Made by a program: the position numbers and the translations under genes
Notes under the pieces: generated by a model
Database searches by the model: none
Seen by the model: only the letters and a program-made list of their open reading frames with translations
What the model was told of the DNA's origin: nothing
Part shown: positions 1 through 7,066 of the stretch, piece after piece
How the letters are laid out: each line of letters opens with the position of its first letter
How positions within the stretch are numbered: position 1 is the first letter of the stretch
NCBI GenBank assembly: GCA_900770525.1
Contig: CAAHDT010000024.1
Span: forward strand, 1-64,000
Reading direction: 5' to 3'
Length of the DNA: 64,000 nt
Source: Candidatus Gastranaerophilales bacterium
Lineage (GTDB): Bacteria > Cyanobacteriota > Vampirovibrionia > Gastranaerophilales > Gastranaerophilaceae

Positions 1-174
1 CCACGCTCGAAGAGTTTCACATTTGTGCTTACGCACAGAATGTTCAATCTTCTCGCTATCCGGACTTCCGTCCGTACGTAAATCCGCTCTGCTCGGGCTT
101 GGTAGAGGGAGTTCTTGACTGTTACTTATTTCTGCTTGACGGGTATCAGTTCCGCTATTCTGTTTGTTCTCCAT
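1..174 (-). CDS. Hypothetical protein, N-terminal part only (cut by window edge)
   Basis: An open frame of 58 codons runs from an ATG at 174 to the window edge without a stop. The ATG is preceded on the minus strand by a strong ribosome-binding site (GAAAGGA, about 5 bases away), which is the main reason to call it a gene. The visible N-terminus begins MENKQNSGTDTRQAEISNSQ; it is hydrophilic, rich in Ser, Pro and charged residues, and has no signal peptide or membrane segment, so it may be a disordered leader. I do not recognise the family. A pentanucleotide microsatellite lies about 150 bases upstream of the start. Confidence 0.5.
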   Translation of the reverse strand, partial: MENKQNSGTDTRQAEISNSQELPLPSPSRADLRTDGSPDSEKIEHSVRKHKCETLRAW

Positions 175-325
175 GTTTATCCTTTCTTTTTACTTCTTAC
201 TCGTTATTGAAATTTATGCATTTTAGACAGCAAAAAATCAGCATCAAAATACTTCAATGCTGATTTCCTATATGCGTTATATATCTTAATCTTTCTGGAT
301 TTAAGACTTTGTTTATGCTATTCTT

Positions 326-375
326 GTGTTGTGTTGTGTTGTGTTGTGTTGTGTTGTGTTGTGTTGTGTTGTGTT
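326..375. repeat. (GTGTT)10 pentanucleotide microsatellite
   Basis: Ten perfect tandem copies of GTGTT occupy this interval, flanked by partial units. Perfect 5-base repeats are prone to slippage, and this one lies upstream of the truncated minus-strand gene. In the rest of the non-coding stretch 175-750 I see only this repeat and the dispersed repeat at 508-671, with no convincing gene. Confidence 0.9.
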
Positions 376-507
376 GGACATTCCTATGCTCTTTTTTCCT
401 TTTTACTCTATTCGGGCGAGAATGCCCTTAGGTTGGCGGTGCAATAATTTGCACCATACTCATCTTTTTTACTGGTCGTTGGACTGAAAACCCAACCTAC
501 TTTTTTC

Positions 508-671
508 GTCATCCTGAACTTGTTTCAGGATCTAGCCACTGGTATATTCTTACTGGTAGTCGTTTTGTGTTACGGTTATAATAAATACTTAACGATGGCT
601 AGATTCTGAATAACTTGTAAATTTTATACTCATTCCATTCGTATAAATTTACTAAGTTTTCAGAATGACAG
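508..671. repeat. Dispersed structured repeat, copy A
   Basis: A 164-base element begins GTCATCCTGAAC and ends TTCAGAATGACAG, so its termini are inverted. It contains a left hairpin at 511-531 (arms ATCCTGAA/TTCAGGAT around CTTGT) and a long right hairpin from ATTCTGAA near 604 to TTCAGAAT near 666. A second copy at 913-1074 has the same plan with compensated substitutions. It resembles non-autonomous palindromic interspersed repeats; no protein is encoded. Confidence 0.8.
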
Positions 672-912
672 TATAATATATTGATAGTATAACTTCATTA
701 TAACCTATTTTCGTATTTCGTGCAATATTACAATTCAAAATTTAAAGCTTTTGAATGACTCGCCCAAGCAAAAGCATAAACGAAACCTCTCTAATGGTTT
801 GACTCCGAAACAAGTTTCCAAATTACCAATCTATAATAAATCTTTTCAATCATTTTATAAATATACTATGAGAAAAAGAGCAAAACAAGTTCTTAATAAT
901 TCATTTTTATAT

Positions 913-1074
913 GTCATTCCGAACTTGTTTCGGAATCTAGCCACTGGGGAGGTTTCACCGTGGTTTTATTGAGTTTCGGGTGTCGTAATTGCTTGAAGGT
1001 GGCTAGATTCTGAACAATTTGAAAAATTTGCACTCGTAAACTCGTTCAATTTTTCTAAATTTTCAGAATGACAG
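913..1074. repeat. Dispersed structured repeat, copy B
   Basis: This second copy matches copy A at both ends (GTCATTCCGAAC start, TTCAGAATGACAG end) and at the internal TCTAGCCACTGG and GGCTAGATTCTGAA blocks. The left hairpin at 916-936 has arms ATTCCGAA/TTCGGAAT. Two stem positions differ from copy A and both differences are compensated on the opposite arm. It sits just downstream of the stop codon of the gene at 1135-2307, so it could end up in that gene's 3' untranslated region. Confidence 0.8.
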
Positions 1075-1134
1075 TTAAAAATATTTGTATTTGTTTTTTG
1101 GAACTGCTTGACGACAGCTGAATGAAGGTCACCT

Positions 1135-2307
1135 CTACAAAGCGCGGATAATGGACTTAATATTCTCATCTGTTATCTTCAACAACGCAACAGTTTTGGC
1201 AGTATTATCTAGTGAATTCAACTTTTTCAAAACTTCCGCCGTTTTTAAAATAACAGTCTGGTTATCGCACCTCAACAATTCTCTGACTGCATCAGTATCG
1301 TCTGCGTAATCCAGTGCCGTGTACACAAAAGGACTATCTTCACGCAACTCTTGTTTAATAAGTTGTTTCAACTGCTTCTTATTAATATTATTATTTAAAA
1401 GTTTTTTAATATCCTTAATCTCGTTTTGCGTATTTTTATCTTCGTCAAACAAATACTCATCATTTTCCGTCAGAGTAGAAAACTTGTCCTCGGCGTTCAA
1501 CAACACTACTGCCGCAACAGAATCAATCGTTGAAGAAAGAATGTTTCCAAAAACATCAAACAGGTTAAAGTTTATAACTTCGTATAAACCGAGTATTTCG
1601 CCAAGACCGTTTACAATATTATTTAAAACCAGCATCCCGTCAGAATAATTATTTTTAAGTAATTCAGAAAAGTCTTCTAAATACGGAATAAAACCTGCAA
1701 TATTTTCAGCCATTGTCGACGTTTTCATTGTGTCAATAATTTTTTGTAACGAGTCTTTATTTCCGTAAATTACAAGGAACTTCACAGCAGAAAGTTTTTC
1801 AAACTCATCATTACTGCCTAACTTTTCAATCGCCTCGTCATAAGCCCCTTCATCCTGCAAAATTCCCAAAGTAGCAGCACAATTTGCATTCAAACTCTCA
1901 TTTTCAGTATAAGAATTCTCGCGCAACAACTCTATTGCCAAAGGATCTTGAATAAAAGAAAAATACTTTGCGCAATAACATTTTTCGTTTTCAGAACCTG
2001 TTTCAAAAATATCAAGGATTTCGTCCGTTAAATCCTCATCCGCATACTTGGCAAGCACTGCAACAATCGCCTCATCATAAGATGGTGAATAATATGGGAA
2101 AAACTTCAACAAGTTACGGTAATTTTTCTCGTTACACGCGTTATAAATCCTGTTTGCCACATTTTGTTTAACAAAATCAAACAAAAAATTATCCTGAGAA
2201 ACAAGCTCCTTAAAAAGTTCCACATCAGGATTATCTACAAGGTGTTGAGCAACACTCTCGTAGTCCTTTTTATTTTTTCCGGTAAGTTTTTTTAGAAGTT
2301 CGTTCAT
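1135..2307 (-). CDS. Alpha-helical HEAT-repeat-like protein, unknown function
   Basis: This 390-residue protein is almost entirely predicted helical, with repeated units of about 35-40 residues (for example around ECYCAKYFSFIQDPLAIELL and SAVKFLVIYGNKDSLQKII) that resemble HEAT/PBS-type repeats. No signal peptide, membrane segment or catalytic motif is visible, which suggests a cytoplasmic scaffold or adaptor. I chose the ATG at 2307 (MNELLKKLTGKNKK) over an in-frame ATG ten codons upstream because an AGGT-containing ribosome-binding site precedes it and the conserved-looking helix starts there. It is followed by the dispersed repeat copy B. The function is not recognised. Confidence 0.75.
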   Translation of the reverse strand: MNELLKKLTGKNKKDYESVAQHLVDNPDVELFKELVSQDNFLFDFVKQNVANRIYNACNEKNYRNLLKFFPYYSPSYDEAIVAVLAKYADEDLTDEILDIFETGSENEKCYCAKYFSFIQDPLAIELLRENSYTENESLNANCAATLGILQDEGAYDEAIEKLGSNDEFEKLSAVKFLVIYGNKDSLQKIIDTMKTSTMAENIAGFIPYLEDFSELLKNNYSDGMLVLNNIVNGLGEILGLYEVINFNLFDVFGNILSSTIDSVAAVVLLNAEDKFSTLTENDEYLFDEDKNTQNEIKDIKKLLNNNINKKQLKQLIKQELREDSPFVYTALDYADDTDAVRELLRCDNQTVILKTAEVLKKLNSLDNTAKTVALLKITDENIKSIIRAL

Positions 2308-2394
2308 AGACAACCTAATTTTTATAATGGCATACATATATCAGCAAAAGCAAATACTTTTGCCTCGAAAAATATTTAAAAACAATTCTAAAAA

Positions 2395-2991
2395 CTAGTC
2401 TAAATAGAACACTGTAATAACTTTGTGACCTTCTTCTGCGTATTGAACAGCGTTGTGAAGAGTTTTACTTGTATGTGACAAGAAACAAATAAGCTGATTA
2501 CATTCGTCAATAATTTCTCTGTTACAAACTCTTGACGCATCAGCCAAAGTCATCATAGCTCTATCGGCATGTTCAACAATATTTGGAACACCAATAAGTT
2601 GATCTTGAACATCACTAGGCTGTTGACCGATTGTCTGAGGAAGAATTACTCTCAATTTATCAGGATTAGCCTTCATTGCACCGCGAATAGCTGCTGCGTT
2701 TGTACCTGAAGAACCACCAGATGTGATAATTGTATTACCTTGCATAACCAAAGCTGTTGCGAGTGTTTCAATCATTTGTTGGTGAGTAATCGGAAGGTTA
2801 CGGCTACCGATTATTGCAATTTTCTTTGCTGACTGTCTGATAGTTGCCAATTCTTGTGCCAATTCATCTACAGTATGCGGCGAATCGGATTTTACTACAT
2901 CCATATCATCCATAGGAACCATAATTGAAGGTTGTTGTTCTTTACCGCCGTCATTTGAATCCATTCTAATATTCATATTTTCTTCTACCAT
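2395..2991 (-). CDS. DprA/Smf-like SLOG-fold protein (DNA recombination-mediator protein A family)
   Basis: This 198-residue protein has a disordered acidic N-terminus (residues 1-45) followed by a Rossmann-type domain. The segments IAIIGSRNLPITHQQMIETLA and IITSGGSSGTNAAAIRGA give the GSR and SGG(S/A)xGxxxxA motifs of DprA/SLOG proteins. Full DprA proteins are about 300-370 residues with SAM and winged-helix domains; these are missing, so it is a stand-alone Rossmann core of the kind annotated in Cyanobacteria as DNA recombination-mediator protein A. It could bind single-stranded DNA or RecA, or a nucleotide ligand. ATG 2991 is preceded by TAGGA. A TATAAT box lies about 45 bases upstream, in the region shared with the divergent helicase gene. 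Confidence 0.8.
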   Translation of the reverse strand: MVEENMNIRMDSNDGGKEQQPSIMVPMDDMDVVKSDSPHTVDELAQELATIRQSAKKIAIIGSRNLPITHQQMIETLATALVMQGNTIITSGGSSGTNAAAIRGAMKANPDKLRVILPQTIGQQPSDVQDQLIGVPNIVEHADRAMMTLADASRVCNREIIDECNQLICFLSHTSKTLHNAVQYAEEGHKVITVFYLD

Positions 2992-3074
2992 TTTTCCTAC
3001 TTTCTCATTGCAATAATTATATTTTTCGATTATGCTGATTATAACATAAATTTTTAATTTTGGGAATAGGGTAT

Positions 3075-5579
3075 ATGGAAAATATATTGGAAAATCTTAA
3101 TAAAGAACAAAAAGAAGCAGTACAAACAACCAAAGGACCTCTTTTAATCCTTGCCGGAGCCGGTAGTGGAAAGACTAAGGTTCTTACATCGAGGATTGCA
3201 TATTTAATTCAAAACGGAGTTCATCCGAGAAATATTCTTGCGGTAACATTCACCAACAAAGCCGCAAAAGAAATGAAAGCTCGTTTGGGCAACATCTTAG
3301 GCGAAAAAACCGTAAAATATATGTGGGTAGGTACTTTCCACGGTATTTGCGGAAGAATTCTAAGAGAAAATATTGAAAATTACAGTTTTCAATCAGGCAA
3401 AAAATTAGACAAAAACTTTACAATATATGATGACACTGATACAAATGCGGTTATTAAACAAGCCATTAAAAAACTAAACTTTGATGACAAGGTTTATCAA
3501 CCCAAACTTGTAAAATCAGTTATATCTAACGCAAAAAACAAAATGCAGGATGCTTACACCTTCGCAACTTTTGCAAGGGATTTTAAATCTCAAAAGATTG
3601 CTCAAATTTTTGAAGAATATGAAAATACACTTAACAACAACAACGCAATTGACTTTGACGACATGCTTATGTTGACCGTAAAATTATTCGAACAAAACGC
3701 ACAAGTAAGAAAAGAGTATTACGACAGATTTGAACACATACTTGTAGACGAGTATCAGGATACAAACCTTGCTCAATACAATCTTGTCAATATGCTATAC
3801 ACAAATTGCAGTGCAGAAATTCCGCCGGAACGCTCTCTTTGCGTTGTAGGTGATATTGACCAGTCAATTTATAGTTGGCGTGGTGCGGATTACACAATCA
3901 TTATGAACTTTCAAAAAGATTTCAAAAACACTAAGCTTATTAAATTGGAACAAAATTACCGCTCAACAGCTAATATTCTTAACGTTGCAAACGCAATTAT
4001 TGAAAATAATACCGAACGTGTAGAAAAAGTTCTATATTCAAACAAAGGTGAAGGCGAATTAATTGATTACTTTGAAGCTCAAGATGAATCTGACGAAGCT
4101 AACTTTATTGCAAGCAAAATAAAGCAAGACTGTGGCGGAAATTACAACCAATACGCAATCCTTTACCGTACAAATTCACAATCGCGTGCATTAGAAGAAG
4201 CTTGTATGGCAGCAGGTATTCCGTATAGAATTTACGGGGGGCTAAAGTTCTACGACCGTAAGGAAATTAAAGATATCATCGCATACTTGAAATTAATCTT
4301 TAATCCGGATGACTCTCAAAGTTTCAAACGTATCGTAAATGTACCTAAACGTTCTATTGGTGATACAACCGTTAAAAGATTACAAGACTTTGCTGATAGA
4401 GAAGACATAAGTCTTTTTGAAGCCGTAAAACGTATTCAGGAAGATACTGAAATTCCACCTCGTACACGCACAAAGTTAACAGAATTTGCAGAACTTATCA
4501 GAAAATTTAAAGACGCAAGTTCAAATTACAGTTTAAGAGAATTTGTTACCCTTGTTATTGAAAAGAGTGGATATCTTGCTGAATTGCAAATGCAAAATAC
4601 CCCTGAAAGCGAAGCAGATATCGAAAACTTGCAAGAGCTTGTTAACGTTGCAGAAGAATTTGTTCCGGAAGATGAAAACAATGTCTTGGGTGAATTCTTG
4701 ACTCAAGTGTCTTTGGTATCAGATATAGATAGCATGGATAATATTGCAAACAATGTTACCTTAATGACCCTCCACGCAGCAAAAGGGTTGGAATTCCCAA
4801 TCGTATTCCTTGCCGGCATGGATGATGGTGTATTTCCACACCAAAGAACTTTTAACGTTCCATCAGAAATGGAAGAAGAACGCCGCTTAATGTACGTTGG
4901 TGTAACTCGTGCAGAAGAAAAATTATACCTGACTTCCGCAAAACGCCGTCAAATGTGGGGAGAATTTAAGTACTACAACCCTTCAAGATTTATTGAAGAA
5001 ATTCCACGTCAATTGATGAATACAATCGGCTTTGAAGGTAGCACAAATAACTCTTCTACATTCAGAAATGCTGTATCAAAAGCTAAAACAGGTAAGTCAG
5101 ATTATTCATATTCTGCGACTCAATCAGACAGTTTTGGATATGTTAAACCTTCAACAGGTTTCGGAAGAGGATTTGTTGCGCCACAAAAACGTTCTACAAC
5201 AACAACTACAACAACTGTTAAGTCAAACAGAACACCGGCAAGAACAATCCTTGTAAAATCTAAAGAAAACAAAAAACGTGATGAAGAAAAAGTAAAAGAG
5301 TTCTTTAAAGATAATGCTATTAAGCGTATGCTTGAAGAAAAACGCAAATACGACATTCAAAGAGCTCATGAAGAAGAAGAACGTGAACGCAGGATTGAAG
5401 GTTCCGGCAATATGACAGATGTATTCAATGTCGGAGAAAGAGTTTTTCATGACAAACTTGGCATAGGCCATATTCTTGAAGTTATACCTGTTGGCGAAAG
5501 TACAATGTATACAATCGACTTCGGCAAACAAGGGAAAAAAGCAATGGATGCTTCTTATGCCCATCTTAAAAAGTTCTAA
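3075..5579 (+). CDS. pcrA: UvrD/PcrA-family ATP-dependent DNA helicase (3'-5', superfamily 1)
   Basis: This is a full-length 834-residue SF1A helicase that unwinds DNA in repair and displaces RecA or replication-blocking proteins. All motifs are visible: Walker A AGAGSGKT (about residue 27-34), DEYQDT (about 223), GDIDQSIYSWRGA, QNYRST (about 293), TLHAAKGLEFPIVFLAG (about 565) and the arginine-finger segment RRLMYVGVTRAEEKLYLT (about 602). The C-terminus has a lysine/glutamate-rich linker and a Tudor-like domain (VGERVFHDKLGIGHILEV) used by PcrA/UvrD to contact RNA polymerase. ATG 3075 is preferred over TTG 3060 because an AGGG sits at proper spacing. It stands alone, divergent from the DprA-like gene. 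Confidence 0.95.
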   Translation: MENILENLNKEQKEAVQTTKGPLLILAGAGSGKTKVLTSRIAYLIQNGVHPRNILAVTFTNKAAKEMKARLGNILGEKTVKYMWVGTFHGICGRILRENIENYSFQSGKKLDKNFTIYDDTDTNAVIKQAIKKLNFDDKVYQPKLVKSVISNAKNKMQDAYTFATFARDFKSQKIAQIFEEYENTLNNNNAIDFDDMLMLTVKLFEQNAQVRKEYYDRFEHILVDEYQDTNLAQYNLVNMLYTNCSAEIPPERSLCVVGDIDQSIYSWRGADYTIIMNFQKDFKNTKLIKLEQNYRSTANILNVANAIIENNTERVEKVLYSNKGEGELIDYFEAQDESDEANFIASKIKQDCGGNYNQYAILYRTNSQSRALEEACMAAGIPYRIYGGLKFYDRKEIKDIIAYLKLIFNPDDSQSFKRIVNVPKRSIGDTTVKRLQDFADREDISLFEAVKRIQEDTEIPPRTRTKLTEFAELIRKFKDASSNYSLREFVTLVIEKSGYLAELQMQNTPESEADIENLQELVNVAEEFVPEDENNVLGEFLTQVSLVSDIDSMDNIANNVTLMTLHAAKGLEFPIVFLAGMDDGVFPHQRTFNVPSEMEEERRLMYVGVTRAEEKLYLTSAKRRQMWGEFKYYNPSRFIEEIPRQLMNTIGFEGSTNNSSTFRNAVSKAKTGKSDYSYSATQSDSFGYVKPSTGFGRGFVAPQKRSTTTTTTTVKSNRTPARTILVKSKENKKRDEEKVKEFFKDNAIKRMLEEKRKYDIQRAHEEEERERRIEGSGNMTDVFNVGERVFHDKLGIGHILEVIPVGESTMYTIDFGKQGKKAMDASYAHLKKF

Positions 5580-5604
5580 GAACCGGAGCTTTGATATATT
5601 ATGC

Positions 5605-5654
5605 AAGTATGATATCAAAATCAGTTAAGCAGATTGCAATTTGATATCATACTT
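5605..5654. repeat. Perfect 15-bp inverted repeat (hairpin) between convergent genes
   Basis: AAGTATGATATCAAA at 5605-5619 is the exact reverse complement of 5640-5654, with a 20-base spacer. It lies in the convergent gap between pcrA and the prepilin-like gene, so it may help end transcription, although no U-tract follows. Its arms encode part of the antitoxin-like tails described at 5625-5739. Confidence 0.7.
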
Positions 5655-5739
5655 AAACCCTAAACCTTTAATTAGTTTAAAGGCGGTATCAATACGTGGC
5701 TTAGGTTATGAATGTGATATTAAATTAAAAACCGCATAA
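5625..5739. pseudogene. Scrambled remnant of a HigA-type HTH antitoxin gene (both strands)
   Basis: On the minus strand, codons 5705-5625 read PKPRIDTAFKLIKGLG then FKYDIKLQSA-stop; on the plus strand, an overlapping frame ends at 5739 with GLGYECDIKLKTA-stop; a third short tail KYDIKIS-stop ends on the plus strand at 5627. These match the usual C-terminus of small addiction-module antidote proteins (P-x-hydrophobic-x-T-hydrophobic... LGYxhxIxh). No start codon or helix-turn-helix is left, and the pieces face opposite ways, so this is debris from duplication and inversion rather than a working gene. Confidence 0.5.
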
Positions 5740-5767
5740 CACCTCTCGTAAAACCTAAAGGACACAA

Positions 5768-6493
5768 CTATTTCCACGGATAGTCATCTTTAATTTGCCA
5801 GCCATCTGTCATCATAATAACAGCACAGTACTGCGTATTCCCAGCATTCAGTTGCTCAAAAAAGAAATCCCTGTTATATTCATCTGCTGATTTCACTTGA
5901 GCACTATATGGTTGGAAGAAGTATTGTTGCCTCCATTGACTATAAAATAAAAAAGTAAATACATTAACACAAGGTGTTCCAAAACTTTCATTTATCGCTT
6001 TTGCATCCGTATAATAATTAACATGAATTAAACCGTTAAAATTCCTTTCATTATGATTATCGTTACCATTTGCGTCCTTTACCCCTTCTGCCGCCCAATT
6101 ACTCAAAGACATAACACCTCCATCTGCAAGAGCAACAAATAGTACATCATATGTTATATCAGTTCCATCCAACGAATACTGATGTCCTATCCACTCATCA
6201 TTAACCTTTAGATAAGGTTTCAAGTACTTATCAAACCAGTGTTTTGTTTCGGTTGGATTACGAGATGAAGTGAAACCATCCCAACTTCCCATAGGACCGT
6301 TTTCAGCTATAGAAGCATTAGTTGCTTGTGACATCACAGAATAAAATTTCTTGACCTTGTTAACCGTAACGGTCTTTCTATAATTTGCAAGCAAGTTTGG
6401 GATAGTTAATGCAGCAACAATTCCAATAATTCCAAGAGTAATCAAAACTTCTGCAAGCGTAAATCCAGTTCCACTTCTTACCAATCTTCCCAT
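5768..6493 (-). CDS. Prepilin-like (type IV pilin / type II secretion pseudopilin) protein
   Basis: This 241-residue protein has a class III prepilin signal: a short basic leader MGRLVRSGTG, then FTLAEVLITLGIIGIVAALTI with the conserved Glu five residues after the cleavage Gly. A prepilin peptidase would cut at G/F, and the hydrophobic helix would pack into a pilus or pseudopilus at the inner membrane. The globular part is variable and ends in GWQIKDDYPWK, very like the paralogue at 30371-31147. It is monocistronic and divergent from an XRE regulator whose promoter region carries 15-bp direct repeats. Confidence 0.85.
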   Translation of the reverse strand: MGRLVRSGTGFTLAEVLITLGIIGIVAALTIPNLLANYRKTVTVNKVKKFYSVMSQATNASIAENGPMGSWDGFTSSRNPTETKHWFDKYLKPYLKVNDEWIGHQYSLDGTDITYDVLFVALADGGVMSLSNWAAEGVKDANGNDNHNERNFNGLIHVNYYTDAKAINESFGTPCVNVFTFLFYSQWRQQYFFQPYSAQVKSADEYNRDFFFEQLNAGNTQYCAVIMMTDGWQIKDDYPWK

Positions 6494-6507
6494 AATTTCA
6501 CCTCATT

Positions 6508-6575
6508 TATGCCTATTTTTTAACAATATTTAATCATTCATGTTGAATTTTGTCAACATATATGCCTATTTTTTA
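6508..6575. promoter_or_regulatory. Two 15-bp direct repeats in the divergent pilin/XRE promoter region
   Basis: TATGCCTATTTTTTA occurs at 6508-6522 and 6561-6575, 53 bases apart, between the prepilin-like gene and the XRE regulator. The second copy leads into a plausible -10 (TATAAT just after it) for the regulator and follows TTGTCA. The placement suggests an operator for the XRE protein acting on both genes; this is inference. Confidence 0.5.
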
Positions 6576-6647
6576 TATAATATTCGCATTTTACTTCCTT
6601 ATAAAACTTTAAAAAGCAACTTATTATAAAACAAAGGAGCTTTCAAA

Positions 6648-6965
6648 TTGGATAAGAAGGAATTACTCGGGAAAAGAATAAAAGAATTAAGAAAACAAAG
6701 GGGATATACTCAAGATTTTCTCGCCGAAAAACTAAAAATCGAACCAAGACAATTAAGCAAACTTGAAACAGGCAAGCATTACCCTTCTTTTGAAACTACA
6801 ATCGCATTGCTTGAAACTTTTAATATAACTTTTGAAGAGTTAGTTTCGTACGAACATCTGCAAAACACAGAAAACGTACGTGAAATAATGCTTAAAAGTA
6901 TTCAAGAATTGCCAAACGATAAACTTAAGGATACATATAAATTACTCCGTTGCCTAATTAATTGA
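6648..6965 (+). CDS. XRE-family helix-turn-helix regulator
   Basis: This 105-residue protein is a Cro/CI-type DNA-binding domain (residues about 6-62: LGKRIKELRKQRGYTQDFLA, then PRQLSKLETGKHYPSFETT) with a short C-terminal helix LPNDKLKDTYKLL that may dimerise. The start is a TTG at 6648 supported by an AAAGGAG eight bases upstream. A relative with the same layout, ending in MPEDKLKTMYVIG, lies at 39517-39837 next to the type I restriction genes. It probably regulates itself and the divergent prepilin-like gene. Confidence 0.85.
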   Translation: MDKKELLGKRIKELRKQRGYTQDFLAEKLKIEPRQLSKLETGKHYPSFETTIALLETFNITFEELVSYEHLQNTENVREIMLKSIQELPNDKLKDTYKLLRCLIN

Positions 6966-7066
6966 ATGTTTAAAATCACACCGAAACCGACAGCCCTACT
7001 ACTTGCAAAAACATTGGGCTCATGCTAGTATCGAAGTGTTATAGTATATAGGAGAAAGGGTTTAAT

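Noticed and set aside
751..972. A 73-codon plus-strand frame with a TTG start between the two dispersed repeats
   Set aside because: No ribosome-binding site, and the last third (VIPNLFRNLATGEVSPW) is just the translated dispersed repeat, so it is probably not a gene.
966..1169. Minus-strand frame of 67 codons across the repeat copy B
   Set aside because: Lies entirely in the repeat and the end of the HEAT-like gene; no start signal.
5223..5618. Long minus-strand frames inside pcrA
   Set aside because: They are antisense shadows of the helicase frame, with Phe/Val-rich low-complexity translation and no start signals.
6977..7045. Possible structured RNA before malQ (CACCGA/TCGAAGTG and AGCCC/GGGCT pairings, then TATAGT)
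   Set aside because: The pairings are short with bulges and match no riboswitch I know; the -10-like box lies downstream of them, so they may not even be transcribed with malQ.
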